DNA of 64,000 bases from Microbispora rosea subsp. aerata (lineage in GTDB: Bacteria > Actinomycetota > Actinomycetes > Streptosporangiales > Streptosporangiaceae), in NCBI RefSeq assembly GCF_014647835.1, contig NZ_BMPY01000023.1, positions 46,287 through 110,286 on the forward strand, read 5' to 3'. Numbering within the stretch: position 1 is the first letter of the stretch; every line of letters begins with the position of its first letter. This document shows, piece after piece, positions 1 through 7,397 of this stretch. The translations under genes were made by a program, and so were the position numbers. The notes beneath the pieces were generated by a model. The model was not told where the DNA came from. It searched no databases and saw only the letters and a program-made list of their open reading frames with translations.

Positions 1-2
1 TG

Positions 3-977
3 CTGGTCCTCACCGGGACGGCCCGGGTCTGGCACGTGTACGTCATGGCGTTCACCCTCGGCCTGGTGTCGTGCGTCGAGGTGCCCACGCGGCAGTCGTT
101 CGTGGTCGAGATGGTGGGCAGGCGGGACCTGCCGAACGCCATCGCGCTGAACAGCTCGACCTTCAACCTCGCCCGGGTCGTCGGCCCCGCGGTGGCCGGT
201 CTGCTGATCTCCTGGATGGGCACCGGCCCGATTTTCGTGCTGAACGCCGTGTCGTTCGCCGCCGTGATCAGCGGGCTCGTCCTCATGCGGGCGTCCGAGC
301 TGCGCTCGCCCGAGCCCGTGCCCCGGGGCAAGGGCCAGTTGCGGGAGGGCCTGCGCTACGTCGGCGGCCGGCCCGACCTGCTGCTGCCGCTGCTGCTCGT
401 GGCGTTCATGGCGATCTTCGCGCAGAGCTTCTCGACCAGCATCGCGCTGATGGCCAAGCAGGCGTTCGGCGCGGGCGCCTCCTCCTTCGGCGTGGCGTCC
501 AGCGCGTTCGCCGTCGGGGCGTTCGGCGGGGCGCTGCTGGCCGCGCGCCGGCTCAAGCCGAGCCGCCGGTTCCTGATCACCGGGGCGCTGTGCTTCGGGC
601 TGTTCCAGATCGCCGCCGGGCTCGCCCCCGTGTACGCGACGTTCCTGCTGATGCTCGTCCCCGCGGGCATGGCGATGATCACGGTCAACACGACCGCGAA
701 CACGATGGTGCAGCTCGGCGCCTCGCCCGAGATGCGCGGCCGGGTCATGGGGATCTACGTGCTGGTCTTCACCGGAGGCGCTCCGATCGGGTCGCCGCTG
801 GTGGGCTGGCTCGCCGAGCTGGCCGGTCCCCGGGTCTCGGTGGTGGCCGCCGGCATCCTGAGCCTGTGCGGCGTCGGCCTGGCGGTGCTGGTGACCCGCA
901 TGGTCGCCGCGCGCGTGGCGCTCAGGAAAGAATCGGCTCGTGAGCAGATTGTTCGTGGCACTGCTGCCGCCGCCTGA
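3..977 (+). CDS. MFS transporter, C-terminal part (start outside window)
   Basis: This is the C-terminal part of a major facilitator superfamily exporter. The reading frame is open from the first bases, so the start lies upstream of the window. About 325 residues are visible out of a usual 400-430. The first visible loop (residues EVPTRQSF then GRRDLPNAIALNS) and the helix after it with VVGPAVAGLLI resemble the EntS/antibiotic-exporter branch (MFS_3). About eight hydrophobic helices follow. The last 38 bases overlap the start of the next gene (GTG at 940), which suggests translational coupling. The substrate cannot be told from sequence. Confidence 0.85.
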   Translation: MVLTGTARVWHVYVMAFTLGLVSCVEVPTRQSFVVEMVGRRDLPNAIALNSSTFNLARVVGPAVAGLLISWMGTGPIFVLNAVSFAAVISGLVLMRASELRSPEPVPRGKGQLREGLRYVGGRPDLLLPLLLVAFMAIFAQSFSTSIALMAKQAFGAGASSFGVASSAFAVGAFGGALLAARRLKPSRRFLITGALCFGLFQIAAGLAPVYATFLLMLVPAGMAMITVNTTANTMVQLGASPEMRGRVMGIYVLVFTGGAPIGSPLVGWLAELAGPRVSVVAAGILSLCGVGLAVLVTRMVAARVALRKESAREQIVRGTAAAA

Positions 978-1509
978 GGCGCTGGCGGAGATCGCCACGG
1001 CGGTCGACCCGGTGCGCGCCGAGTGGCCGCAGCTGCGCTGGGTGGACCCCACGCTGTGGCACGTGACCGTGGCCTTCCTCGGTGAGGTGCCCGACGCGGT
1101 CCTGCCGGAGCTGCGCGTGCGGCTGGCCAGGGCCGCCTCCCGATACGCTCCGCAGACGGTGTCGTTCGGCGGCGCCGGAGCCTTCCCCTCCGCCTCCCGG
1201 GGACGCGTCTTGTGGGTGGGCCTGGACGCCGGGCCCGCGCTGACGAGGCTCGCCGCCTCGGTGGCCGCGGGCGCCCGGCGGGCCGGGGCGGCGGAGACCG
1301 ACCGCAAGCGGTTCCATCCCCATCTCACCCTGGCCCGCTCGAGGACCAAATCACGGCACGGCGACGACCTGCGCCCCCTGGTCGGCGCCCTGAGCGCCTT
1401 CGACGGGCGGCGCTGGGAGGTGTCGTCGCTGCACCTCGTGCGCAGCCACATCGGATCGAGCGTGCGGTACGAGCAGGTCGAGGCGTACCCACTGGCCATC
1501 CCCGGCTAG
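940..1509 (+). CDS. thpR: RNA 2',3'-cyclic phosphodiesterase (ThpR/LigT family)
   Basis: The 189-residue protein has the two H-x-T/S signatures of the 2H phosphoesterase family: WHVTVAFLG near residue 41 and FHPHLTLAR near residue 126. Both lie at the spacing expected for the two-lobed fold. Members hydrolyse 2',3'-cyclic phosphate ends of RNA, and the length matches the family. The GTG start at 940 begins the typical N-terminus MSRLFVALLPP and lies inside the end of the MFS gene, so the two are probably co-transcribed. The physiological RNA substrate is not known for most actinobacterial members. Confidence 0.9.
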   Translation: MSRLFVALLPPPEALAEIATAVDPVRAEWPQLRWVDPTLWHVTVAFLGEVPDAVLPELRVRLARAASRYAPQTVSFGGAGAFPSASRGRVLWVGLDAGPALTRLAASVAAGARRAGAAETDRKRFHPHLTLARSRTKSRHGDDLRPLVGALSAFDGRRWEVSSLHLVRSHIGSSVRYEQVEAYPLAIPG

Positions 1510-1519
1510 GCTCCATGGC

Positions 1520-1609
1520 GTGGATCGTCCTCGTCGCTGGCTGCTGCCCACGGTGCTCGCGCTGCTCGTGCTCATCGTGATCGTCGGCGCACTCATCAAC
1601 ACCGCCTGA
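1520..1609 (+). CDS. Candidate 29-residue single-pass membrane peptide
   Basis: A short frame starting with GTG reads VDRPRRWLLP, then an uninterrupted hydrophobic stretch of L, V, I and A residues, and ends INTA before TGA. The shape is a basic N-terminus, one transmembrane helix of about 19 residues and a four-residue polar tail. It sits in the 100-bp gap between thpR and the convergent aldo/keto reductase, 10 bp after thpR, so it could be read through from that operon. No strong ribosome-binding site is seen. It has the same architecture as the better supported peptide at 44133. The call rests only on composition and placement. Confidence 0.4.
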   Translation: MDRPRRWLLPTVLALLVLIVIVGALINTA

Positions 1610-1610
1610 T

Positions 1611-2579
1611 CTACCAGGCGTACTCCTCCGGGGCGGTCTTGAAGCCGGGGAAGATCTCGTCGAGCCGGGCGAGCGCCTTGTCGTCCAGCTTGATCTCCAA
1701 GGCCCGGGTCGTGCCGTCGAGCTGCTCGACCGTGCGGGGGCCGATGATCGGCGCGGTGACCGCCCGCTGGTGCAGGAGCCACGCCAGCCCCACGGTGGCC
1801 GGGTCCTCGCCGAGCTCGTCGCAGAACGCCTCGTAGCGCTCGATCTTGTCGCGGTGCTTGTCGAGCTGGGCGACGATCTGCTCGGACGCCGACCGGCCCT
1901 TGTCGATCTTGCGGAGGACGCCGCCGAGCAAGCCGCCCGCCAGCGGGCTCCACGGGATCAGCCCGAGGCCGTAGTCCTCACAGGCCGGGATGACCTCCAG
2001 CTCGGGCGCGCGGACGAGCAGGTTGTAGTGGGACTGCTCGCTCACCAGGCCGAGCGAGTTGCGGCGGCGGGCCGACTCCTGGGCCTTGGCGATGTGCCAG
2101 CCCGCGAAGTTCGACGAGCCGACGTAGAGGATCTTGCCCTGCTGCTTGAGGATGTCCATGGCCTCCCAGAACTCCTCGAACGGGGTGTCCCGGTCGATGT
2201 GGTGGGCCTGGTAGATGTCGATGTAGTCGGTCTGCATCCGGCGCAGCGACGCCTCCGCCGCCCGCCTGATGTTCAGCGCGGACAGCTTCTCCTCGTTCGG
2301 CCAGTCGCCCATCGAGCCGTACAGCTTGGTGGCGATGACCGTGCGCTCGCGCCTGCCCCCGCCCTGCGCGAACCATCGCCCGATGATCTTCTCGGTGATC
2401 CCCTCGCCCTTCTTCCACCCGTACACGTTGGCGGTGTCGAAGAAGTTGATCCCGAGCTCGTGGGCGCGATCCATGATCGCGAACGAGTCCTCTTCGGTGG
2501 TCTGCGGGCCGAAGTTCATGGTCCCCAGGCACAGCTTGCTGACCAGGAGGCCCGTGCGGCCAAGGTGTGCGTACTCCAT
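1611..2579 (-). CDS. Aldo/keto reductase
   Basis: NADPH-dependent oxidoreductase of the aldo/keto reductase superfamily, 322 residues from the chosen start. The tetrad is visible: Asp and Tyr in FFDTANVYG, Lys in VIATKLYG and His in YQAHHIDRD. The C-terminal cofactor segment with GPRTVEQL is also present. An ATG 9 bases upstream (2588) is in frame. The start at 2579 is preferred because a G-rich stretch lies just before it and the family usually begins close to EYAHLGRTGLLVS. It resembles the YajO/tas-like Kv-beta branch. The substrate is unknown. It converges on the thpR operon. Confidence 0.9.
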   Translation of the reverse strand: MEYAHLGRTGLLVSKLCLGTMNFGPQTTEEDSFAIMDRAHELGINFFDTANVYGWKKGEGITEKIIGRWFAQGGGRRERTVIATKLYGSMGDWPNEEKLSALNIRRAAEASLRRMQTDYIDIYQAHHIDRDTPFEEFWEAMDILKQQGKILYVGSSNFAGWHIAKAQESARRRNSLGLVSEQSHYNLLVRAPELEVIPACEDYGLGLIPWSPLAGGLLGGVLRKIDKGRSASEQIVAQLDKHRDKIERYEAFCDELGEDPATVGLAWLLHQRAVTAPIIGPRTVEQLDGTTRALEIKLDDKALARLDEIFPGFKTAPEEYAW

Positions 2580-2694
2580 GCCCCCCACAGTAGGAACCTG
2601 GAGTGGACTCCAGGCGAGACCTCGGCGCGTTCTCCGTCGGCGAGTTCGCCGTGGGCGATGAAGCGGCGGGCGATGGAGCGGTGGGCGGGCCGCG

Positions 2695-3264
2695 TCAGAT
2701 GCGGAAGTCCCAGGTGAGGCGGCCCTCGCTCAGGTCGTCGGCGAGGCCGCGCACGAATTCGAGCTCCGTGACGATCTGGGCCCGCTGATACTCCGACTCC
2801 ACGAGGAAGAGCCGGGGCACGGTGGACAGGGCGTCGGCGATCTCCGCCTCCAGCGCGGACAACCGCGCCTCCAGAGCCGCGATCCGCTCCCGCAGCGCCG
2901 CCAGCGCCTCCTCCGGCGTCAGCACGGGCAGGAAGGCGAGCGCGGCGGGAAACTCGGGAAACTCCCGCGCCGGGGTGGACAGCATGGTCCGCATCCACTG
3001 CTTGAGCGTCTCCCGGCCCGCCTCGGTGGCCTCGTAGACCGTCCGCTCCGGCCGGTTCTCCTCGCGGGTGGTCTCGCGGACCGCCAGCAGCCCGTCGCGG
3101 AGCAGGCGCTCGATCGTCTGGTAGACGCTGTTGCGCTGCGCGACGTTGACCACGTCGTCCTGGCGCCGCTCCTTGATCAGCTGCTGCATCCGGTACGCGT
3201 GCATCGGCGACTCGCAGACCAGGGCGAGCACGGCCGTGGCCAGGGGAGAGCGCCGCGTCGACAT
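2695..3264 (-). CDS. PadR family transcriptional regulator
   Basis: The 189-residue protein has an N-terminal winged helix (SPLATAVLALVCESPMHAYRM, then NSVYQTIERLLRDGLL) followed by a C-terminal coiled-coil Vir-type dimerisation region (ALRERIAALEARLSALEAEIADA). This is the PadR subfamily-1 plan. It is transcribed divergently from the FAD monooxygenase, with 57 bp between the starts. It is therefore likely to repress that gene and itself, releasing DNA when it binds an aromatic or drug-like ligand. An alternative ATG lies 9 bp upstream at 3273. The gene sits inside a much longer open frame that continues antisense through the monooxygenase. That extension is a GC-rich shadow. Confidence 0.88.
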   Translation of the reverse strand: MSTRRSPLATAVLALVCESPMHAYRMQQLIKERRQDDVVNVAQRNSVYQTIERLLRDGLLAVRETTREENRPERTVYEATEAGRETLKQWMRTMLSTPAREFPEFPAALAFLPVLTPEEALAALRERIAALEARLSALEAEIADALSTVPRLFLVESEYQRAQIVTELEFVRGLADDLSEGRLTWDFRI

Positions 3265-3289
3265 GGCGCCCATCTTAGGGATGCCGTAG

Positions 3290-3327
3290 CAGCGAATAGT
3301 CATAATATGTATAGTAATGACATGACT
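3290..3327. promoter_or_regulatory. AT-rich divergent promoter with PadR-like operator
   Basis: This short region between the PadR gene and the monooxygenase is unusually AT-rich for the window. It contains ATGT (3307-3310) and ACAT (3320-3323) separated by 9 bases, close to the ATGT-N8-ACAT arrangement known for several PadR operators. A second overlapping pair is GTCAT (3298-3302) with ATGAC (3316-3320). The ACAT arm overlaps the ATG of the monooxygenase, so binding would block transcription or initiation. The regulatory role is inferred. Confidence 0.5.
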
Positions 3328-4494
3328 AAGAAAGCTCTGATCATCGGCGGCGGGATCGCGGGGCCCGTCACCGCCATGGCGCTGCGGCGCGCCGGAATCG
3401 ACGGCGAGGTCTTCGAGGCGTACGACCGGGGCGCCGAGGGCGTCGGCGCCTTCCTCACACTCGCGGTGAACGGGCTGGAGGCCCTGCGCCTGCTGGGCCT
3501 GCACGACGTGGTCGCCGACCTCGGCATGGACACGCCGGTCATGGAGATCCGCAACGCGCGGGGCAGGCTGCTGGCCACCACGAGCCAGCCGAGCCGCACG
3601 CTCCGGCGCTCCGACCTCTACCGGGTGCTGCGCGACGAGGCCGTACGGCGGGGCGTGCCGATCCACTACGGCAAGCGGCTGGTGGACGCCTTCGCCACCT
3701 CGCGCGGGGTGCGCGCGGTCTTCGCGGACGGGAGCGAGGCCGAGGGCGACCTCCTGGTGGGCGCCGACGGGCTGCGCTCGCGCACCCGCACCCTCATCGA
3801 CCCCGGCGCGCCGCGCGCCCGGTACGTCGGGCTGCTGAACACCGGCGGCTACGCCGAAGGCGTGCGGGTGCCGGGCAGGCCGGGGGTTTGTTACTTCGTC
3901 TTCGGCCGGCGGTGCTTCTTCGGATACATGATCCACCCCGAGGGGCAGGTGTGGTGGTTCGCCAACCCGCCGAGCCGCAGGGAGATGAGCGCGGAGGAGC
4001 TCGCCGCGATCACGCCCGAGCAGTGGCGGGCCAGGCTCTTGGACCTGTTCGAGGGCGACGCGGGGCCGATGCGGGAGATCATCGCGGCGACTCCCCGCAT
4101 CATGCCCGCCTGGAACACCTACGACTTCCCGAGCGTGCCCACGTGGTTTCGCGACCGCATGGTCATCGTCGGAGACGCCGCCCACGCGACCTCGCCGTCC
4201 TCCGGGCAGGGGGCGTCGATGGCGATCGAGGACGCGGTGGTGCTGGGCAAGTGCCTGCGCGACGTGCCGGACGTCACGGACGCGTTCGCCGCGTTCGAGC
4301 GGCTGCGGCGCGAACGGGTCGAGCGGGTCGTGGCGCAGGGCAAGCGCAACGGGGACGGCAAGGCGCCCGGTGTCCTCGGGGCCTTCGTCCGCGACCTGGT
4401 CCTTCCGGTGATCATGCGGCAGGTGGAGAAGCGGAACGCGATGGCCTGGATGCACGACCACCGCATCCACTGGGACGAGCCCGTCAGCGTTTAA
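3322..4494 (+). CDS. FAD-dependent monooxygenase (PHBH/TetX-like)
   Basis: Flavoprotein hydroxylase of 390 residues. The N-terminal Rossmann motif is IGGGIAGPV, the mid-domain has GADGLRSRTR (DG motif), and the second FAD motif is GDAAHATSPSSGQG (GD motif). These three in order define group A aromatic hydroxylases and drug-inactivating relatives. The start was placed at ATG 3322, just before the dinucleotide-binding strand KKALIIGGG. An earlier ATG at 3307 is possible but lies inside the promoter. No good ribosome-binding site is seen. With the divergent PadR regulator it forms a compact detoxification or catabolic unit. The substrate is unknown. Confidence 0.88.
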   Translation: MTKKALIIGGGIAGPVTAMALRRAGIDGEVFEAYDRGAEGVGAFLTLAVNGLEALRLLGLHDVVADLGMDTPVMEIRNARGRLLATTSQPSRTLRRSDLYRVLRDEAVRRGVPIHYGKRLVDAFATSRGVRAVFADGSEAEGDLLVGADGLRSRTRTLIDPGAPRARYVGLLNTGGYAEGVRVPGRPGVCYFVFGRRCFFGYMIHPEGQVWWFANPPSRREMSAEELAAITPEQWRARLLDLFEGDAGPMREIIAATPRIMPAWNTYDFPSVPTWFRDRMVIVGDAAHATSPSSGQGASMAIEDAVVLGKCLRDVPDVTDAFAAFERLRRERVERVVAQGKRNGDGKAPGVLGAFVRDLVLPVIMRQVEKRNAMAWMHDHRIHWDEPVSV

Positions 4495-4524
4495 TTGACC
4501 AATCATTCTCGAATGGCCTAGTGT
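4495..4524 (+). promoter_or_regulatory. Promoter and candidate operator of the TetR gene
   Basis: TTGACC (4495-4500) and TAGTGT (4519-4524) are 18 bases apart, a good fit to a housekeeping actinobacterial promoter. The sequence from TTGACC through CATTCTCGAATG reappears in altered form at 5155-5176, at the start of the exporter gene downstream of TetR. This makes it a candidate TetR operator that overlaps the -35 box. Confidence 0.45.
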
Positions 4525-4530
4525 CGGGTT

Positions 4531-5112
4531 ATGGCGAGGAGCAAGGAGTTCGACCCCGACGTCGTGCTGGAGCGGGCGCTCGACCTGTTCTGGCGGCGCG
4601 GATACGAGGCCACGTCGATGGCCGACCTGGTCGAGCACCTCGGGATCGCCCGCGCCAGCCTGTACGCCACCTTCGGCGGCAAGCACGACCTGTATGTGAA
4701 GGCGCTGGAGCGCTACGTCCAGACACGCGATCCCGACCCCCTGGAGCTGCTGTCGCAGCCCGGCCCGGCCCTGGCGGCCGTACGGACCCTGGTGGAGCGC
4801 TACGCCGAGGACTCCATCCGCGACCGCGAACGGCGGGGCTGCATGATCGTGAACGCGGCGGCCGAGCTCCTGCCCGACGACGAGCCGGTCGCCCGGGTTG
4901 TCGAGACGAGCTGGACGGGCCTGGAGACCGCGCTGACCTCGGCGCTCATCCGGGCCCGCGCCCAGGGGGAGATCTCCGCGGAGGCCGACCCCCGGGCGCT
5001 GGCGCGGTTCGTGCTCGTCTTCCTCCAGGGCCTGCGGGTGATGGCGAAGGGCCACGGCGACCCGGCCCGTCTCCGCGACGCCGCCGCCCAGGCTCTCGCG
5101 GTGCTCCGCTGA
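4531..5112 (+). CDS. TetR family transcriptional regulator
   Basis: The 193-residue protein has an N-terminal helix-turn-helix (residues about 10-55: VLERALDLFWRRGYEATSMA, then ARASLYATFGGKHDLYVKAL) and a C-terminal helical ligand domain (TetR_C_16-like, with DRERRGCMIVNAAAELLP). It is followed 30 bp later by an MFS exporter and an SDR on the same strand, so it probably controls export of a toxic compound. The spacing after the preceding monooxygenase is 36 bp and holds a promoter of its own. Confidence 0.9.
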   Translation: MARSKEFDPDVVLERALDLFWRRGYEATSMADLVEHLGIARASLYATFGGKHDLYVKALERYVQTRDPDPLELLSQPGPALAAVRTLVERYAEDSIRDRERRGCMIVNAAAELLPDDEPVARVVETSWTGLETALTSALIRARAQGEISAEADPRALARFVLVFLQGLRVMAKGHGDPARLRDAAAQALAVLR

Positions 5113-5142
5113 CCTCTCCGCGGAAAGAGGAGTGCGCTTTTT

Positions 5143-6531
5143 ATGCCCTCATTCTTGACCGATCGATCTAGAAATGCGGCGGCGTTCGCCGTGCTCGGCG
5201 GGGCGCAGGTCACGCTCGTCGCGGCGATCGCCCTGCTCACCGTGCCGCTGCCGGCCATCCAGCGGCAGTTCGGCCTCGATCAGGGAGAGCTGGCCCTGCT
5301 CACCTCGGCGTACGGGCTGAGCTTCGGCGGGCTGCTGCTCCTCGGGGGCGGGCTGGCCGGCCGGTGGGGCGCGCGGGAGGTGTTCCTCGGCGGGACGGCC
5401 CTGCTCGCGCTGGCCTCGGCGGCGGGCGGGCTGGCCGGCGACCACGCCGTCCTGCTCGCCGCGCGCTTCGCGCAGGGAGCAGGCGCCGCGATGGCCGCCC
5501 CCGCGGCCCTCGCACTGGTGACGCGGCTGCGCCCGGACGCCGGGGAGCGCGAGCGCGCCCTGGCCGTGTGGGGCACCCTGTCGGTCACCGGGGCCGTCGC
5601 CGGCAGCCTGCTGTCGGGCCTCGTCGCCGCCGTGGCCTCGTGGCGCTGGTCGTTCCTCCTGCCCGCCGTCGCCGGCGTCGCGGTGGTGGCCGCCGGGGTC
5701 GTCCTGCTGCCGCCCGTGCCCCGCACGACGGCCCGCCTCGACGTGCCCGGCGCGCTGCTCGCCACGGCGGGGCTGGTCGCGATCGCGTACGGCCTGCTGG
5801 AGGGCGCGACGGCCGTGGCCGTGACCGGTCTGCTGCTGACGGCCGGTTTCGTCGTCCTCCAGGCGCGGACGACGCGGCCGCTGCTGCCGCTCGGGCTCGT
5901 GGCGCACCGCCGCAGGGGCGCCGCACTGCTCGTCGTCTTCGTCACGGCGGCGGCCAGCGCGGCGGTCACGTTCCTGCTCAGTCTCTACCTGCAGCAGGGG
6001 CGCGGGCTGTCGCCGATCTCCACGAGCCTGGCCTTCCTGCCCTTTCTCCTGGTCGTCGTCATGGGCCCGGTGAGCGGCCGGCTGCTGCGCCGCTTCGGCG
6101 TGCGGCGCGTGCTGGTCGCCGGGCTGGTGCTCGCGGCGGTGTCGATGGCGCTGCTCGGCGACGTCGCGACCGGGGGAAGCGTGCTCGCCGGGCTGCTGGT
6201 CTTCCCGGTCGCCTCGGGACTCGCCTTCTCCGGCGCCACCGTGGCGGCCCTGGACGGTGTGCCCGGCGAGGACGCCGGGGCGGCCGGGGGACTGGTCAAC
6301 ACCGCCATGGAGGTGGGGCCGACGGTGGGCCTCGCCGTGCTCGTGGCGCTCGCCACCGCCCGCGCCGACCACGTGGCGGCGGGCGGCGTCCGGGCCATGA
6401 CCGAGGGCTACGGATTCGCCCTCACCGCCATGGTCCCGGTCTTCCTGCTCGCGGCGGCGACGGTCGCCGTCGCGTTCGCGCCAACCGCCGTCACACGGAC
6501 ACACAGCCTTCGGACAAGGAGCGGAAGATGA
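5143..6531 (+). CDS. MFS drug exporter, DHA2 (14-helix) type
   Basis: The 462-residue membrane protein has about 14 hydrophobic segments. It has the motif A-like loop GGGLAGRWGAREVFLGG after helix 2, and GTLSVTGAVAGSLLSGLV matching motif C of drug/H+ antiporters in helix 5. The AAAGAGGAG sequence lies about 10 bases before ATG 5143 and supports this start. The first residues are encoded by the candidate operator. It is in an operon with TetR upstream, and its stop overlaps the SDR start by 4 bp (ATGA). The likely role is efflux of a hydrophobic compound under TetR control. Confidence 0.88.
   Translation: MPSFLTDRSRNAAAFAVLGGAQVTLVAAIALLTVPLPAIQRQFGLDQGELALLTSAYGLSFGGLLLLGGGLAGRWGAREVFLGGTALLALASAAGGLAGDHAVLLAARFAQGAGAAMAAPAALALVTRLRPDAGERERALAVWGTLSVTGAVAGSLLSGLVAAVASWRWSFLLPAVAGVAVVAAGVVLLPPVPRTTARLDVPGALLATAGLVAIAYGLLEGATAVAVTGLLLTAGFVVLQARTTRPLLPLGLVAHRRRGAALLVVFVTAAASAAVTFLLSLYLQQGRGLSPISTSLAFLPFLLVVVMGPVSGRLLRRFGVRRVLVAGLVLAAVSMALLGDVATGGSVLAGLLVFPVASGLAFSGATVAALDGVPGEDAGAAGGLVNTAMEVGPTVGLAVLVALATARADHVAAGGVRAMTEGYGFALTAMVPVFLLAAATVAVAFAPTAVTRTHSLRTRSGR
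5155..5176. promoter_or_regulatory. Second copy of the candidate TetR operator
   Basis: TTGACCGATCGATCTA is an imperfect 16-bp palindrome (12 of 16 positions symmetric) followed by GAAATG. It matches the element at 4495-4515 in TTGACC-ATC-TCT-GA-ATG. It lies 12 bases inside the annotated start of the exporter, so it would act as a road-block if bound. Its identity as a TetR site is inferred from duplication and position. Confidence 0.4.
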
Positions 6532-7280
6532 AGTTCGCCGACAAGGTCGTGCTGGTCACCGGGGCGGGCTCCGGCGTCGGCCGGGCGATCTCCCGGGGAT
6601 TCGCCCGGGAGGGCGCCACCGTGGTGGCGGCCGGGCGGCGGCGTGAGCCGCTGGAGCAGACCGCCGCGCTGATCGAGGGCGAGGGCGGCCGGGCCGCCGC
6701 GATCACGGCCGACGTGACCGACTCGGCCGCCGTGGCCGGGCTCGTCGGGGAGATCGTCACCCGGTACGGCCGCCTGGACATCGCGGTGAACAACGCGGGG
6801 ATCTTCGCCGCCGGCGCCGTCGCGGACATGCCGGAGGAGGACTGGGCGCGCGTCCTCCAGGTCAACGCGACCGGCGTCTTCCTCGCGATGAAGCACGAGA
6901 TCGCCGCGATGCGCGCGCAGGGCTCCGGCGTGATCGTCAACATCGCCTCGAACATCGGCGCGCACGTACGGGTCCCCCGGCTGGGCGCCTACGCCGCGTC
7001 GAAGGCGGCCGTCAGCGCGCTGACTCGCACCGCCGCACTGGAGAACATCCGGGCCGGCGTCAGGATCAACGCGGTCAGCCCGGGGCCGCTGGACACGACG
7101 ATGTCCATCCGCCCCGGCGAGACCGAGGAGGACCGGGCCGCCCGGCTGCGGGACCAGTTGCCGATCGGCCGGGTCGGCAGCCTCGACGAGATCACCGGCA
7201 CCGTCCTCTGGCTCGCCTCGGACGACGCCGGCTTCGCGGTGGGGCTCGACGTGGTGCTCGACGGCGGCGCCGCCGCCTGA
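6528..7280 (+). CDS. Short-chain dehydrogenase/reductase (classical SDR)
   Basis: The 250-residue NAD(P)-dependent oxidoreductase has TGAGSGVG (cofactor loop, residue 12 on), NNAG near 87, the catalytic Ser in IVNIASN, and YAASK as the Y-x-x-x-K pair. The C-terminal segment SPGPLDT is typical. ATG 6528 overlaps the exporter stop (ATGA), and GGAGCGGAAG provides a ribosome-binding site. Together with TetR and the exporter it forms a three-gene unit that may modify and expel the same compound. The substrate is unknown. Confidence 0.92.
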   Translation: MKFADKVVLVTGAGSGVGRAISRGFAREGATVVAAGRRREPLEQTAALIEGEGGRAAAITADVTDSAAVAGLVGEIVTRYGRLDIAVNNAGIFAAGAVADMPEEDWARVLQVNATGVFLAMKHEIAAMRAQGSGVIVNIASNIGAHVRVPRLGAYAASKAAVSALTRTAALENIRAGVRINAVSPGPLDTTMSIRPGETEEDRAARLRDQLPIGRVGSLDEITGTVLWLASDDAGFAVGLDVVLDGGAAA

Positions 7281-7301
7281 TCCCCGCCGTGGGGGCGGTT
7301 T

Positions 7302-7326
7302 CCGGCGGGCCGCGCATACCCGCCGG
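7302..7326 (+). terminator. Hairpin after the TetR-MFS-SDR operon
   Basis: CCGGCGGG (7302-7309) and CCCGCCGG (7319-7326) form a perfect 8-bp stem with a 9-base loop, 21 bp after the SDR stop. There is no T-tract, as is common for actinobacterial terminators. Confidence 0.45.
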
Positions 7327-7397
7327 TGACCGATTCCGGGATGAGCGGGGGCATGTCGTCCGCCGCACACGGGGTGGAGATCGGGAATGATGGCCGC

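Noticed and set aside
3265-5055. Very long minus-strand open frame continuing the PadR gene (786 codons)
   Set aside because: It runs antisense through the monooxygenase and TetR genes and has Arg/His/Pro-rich composition. It is open only because of high third-position GC on the other strand.
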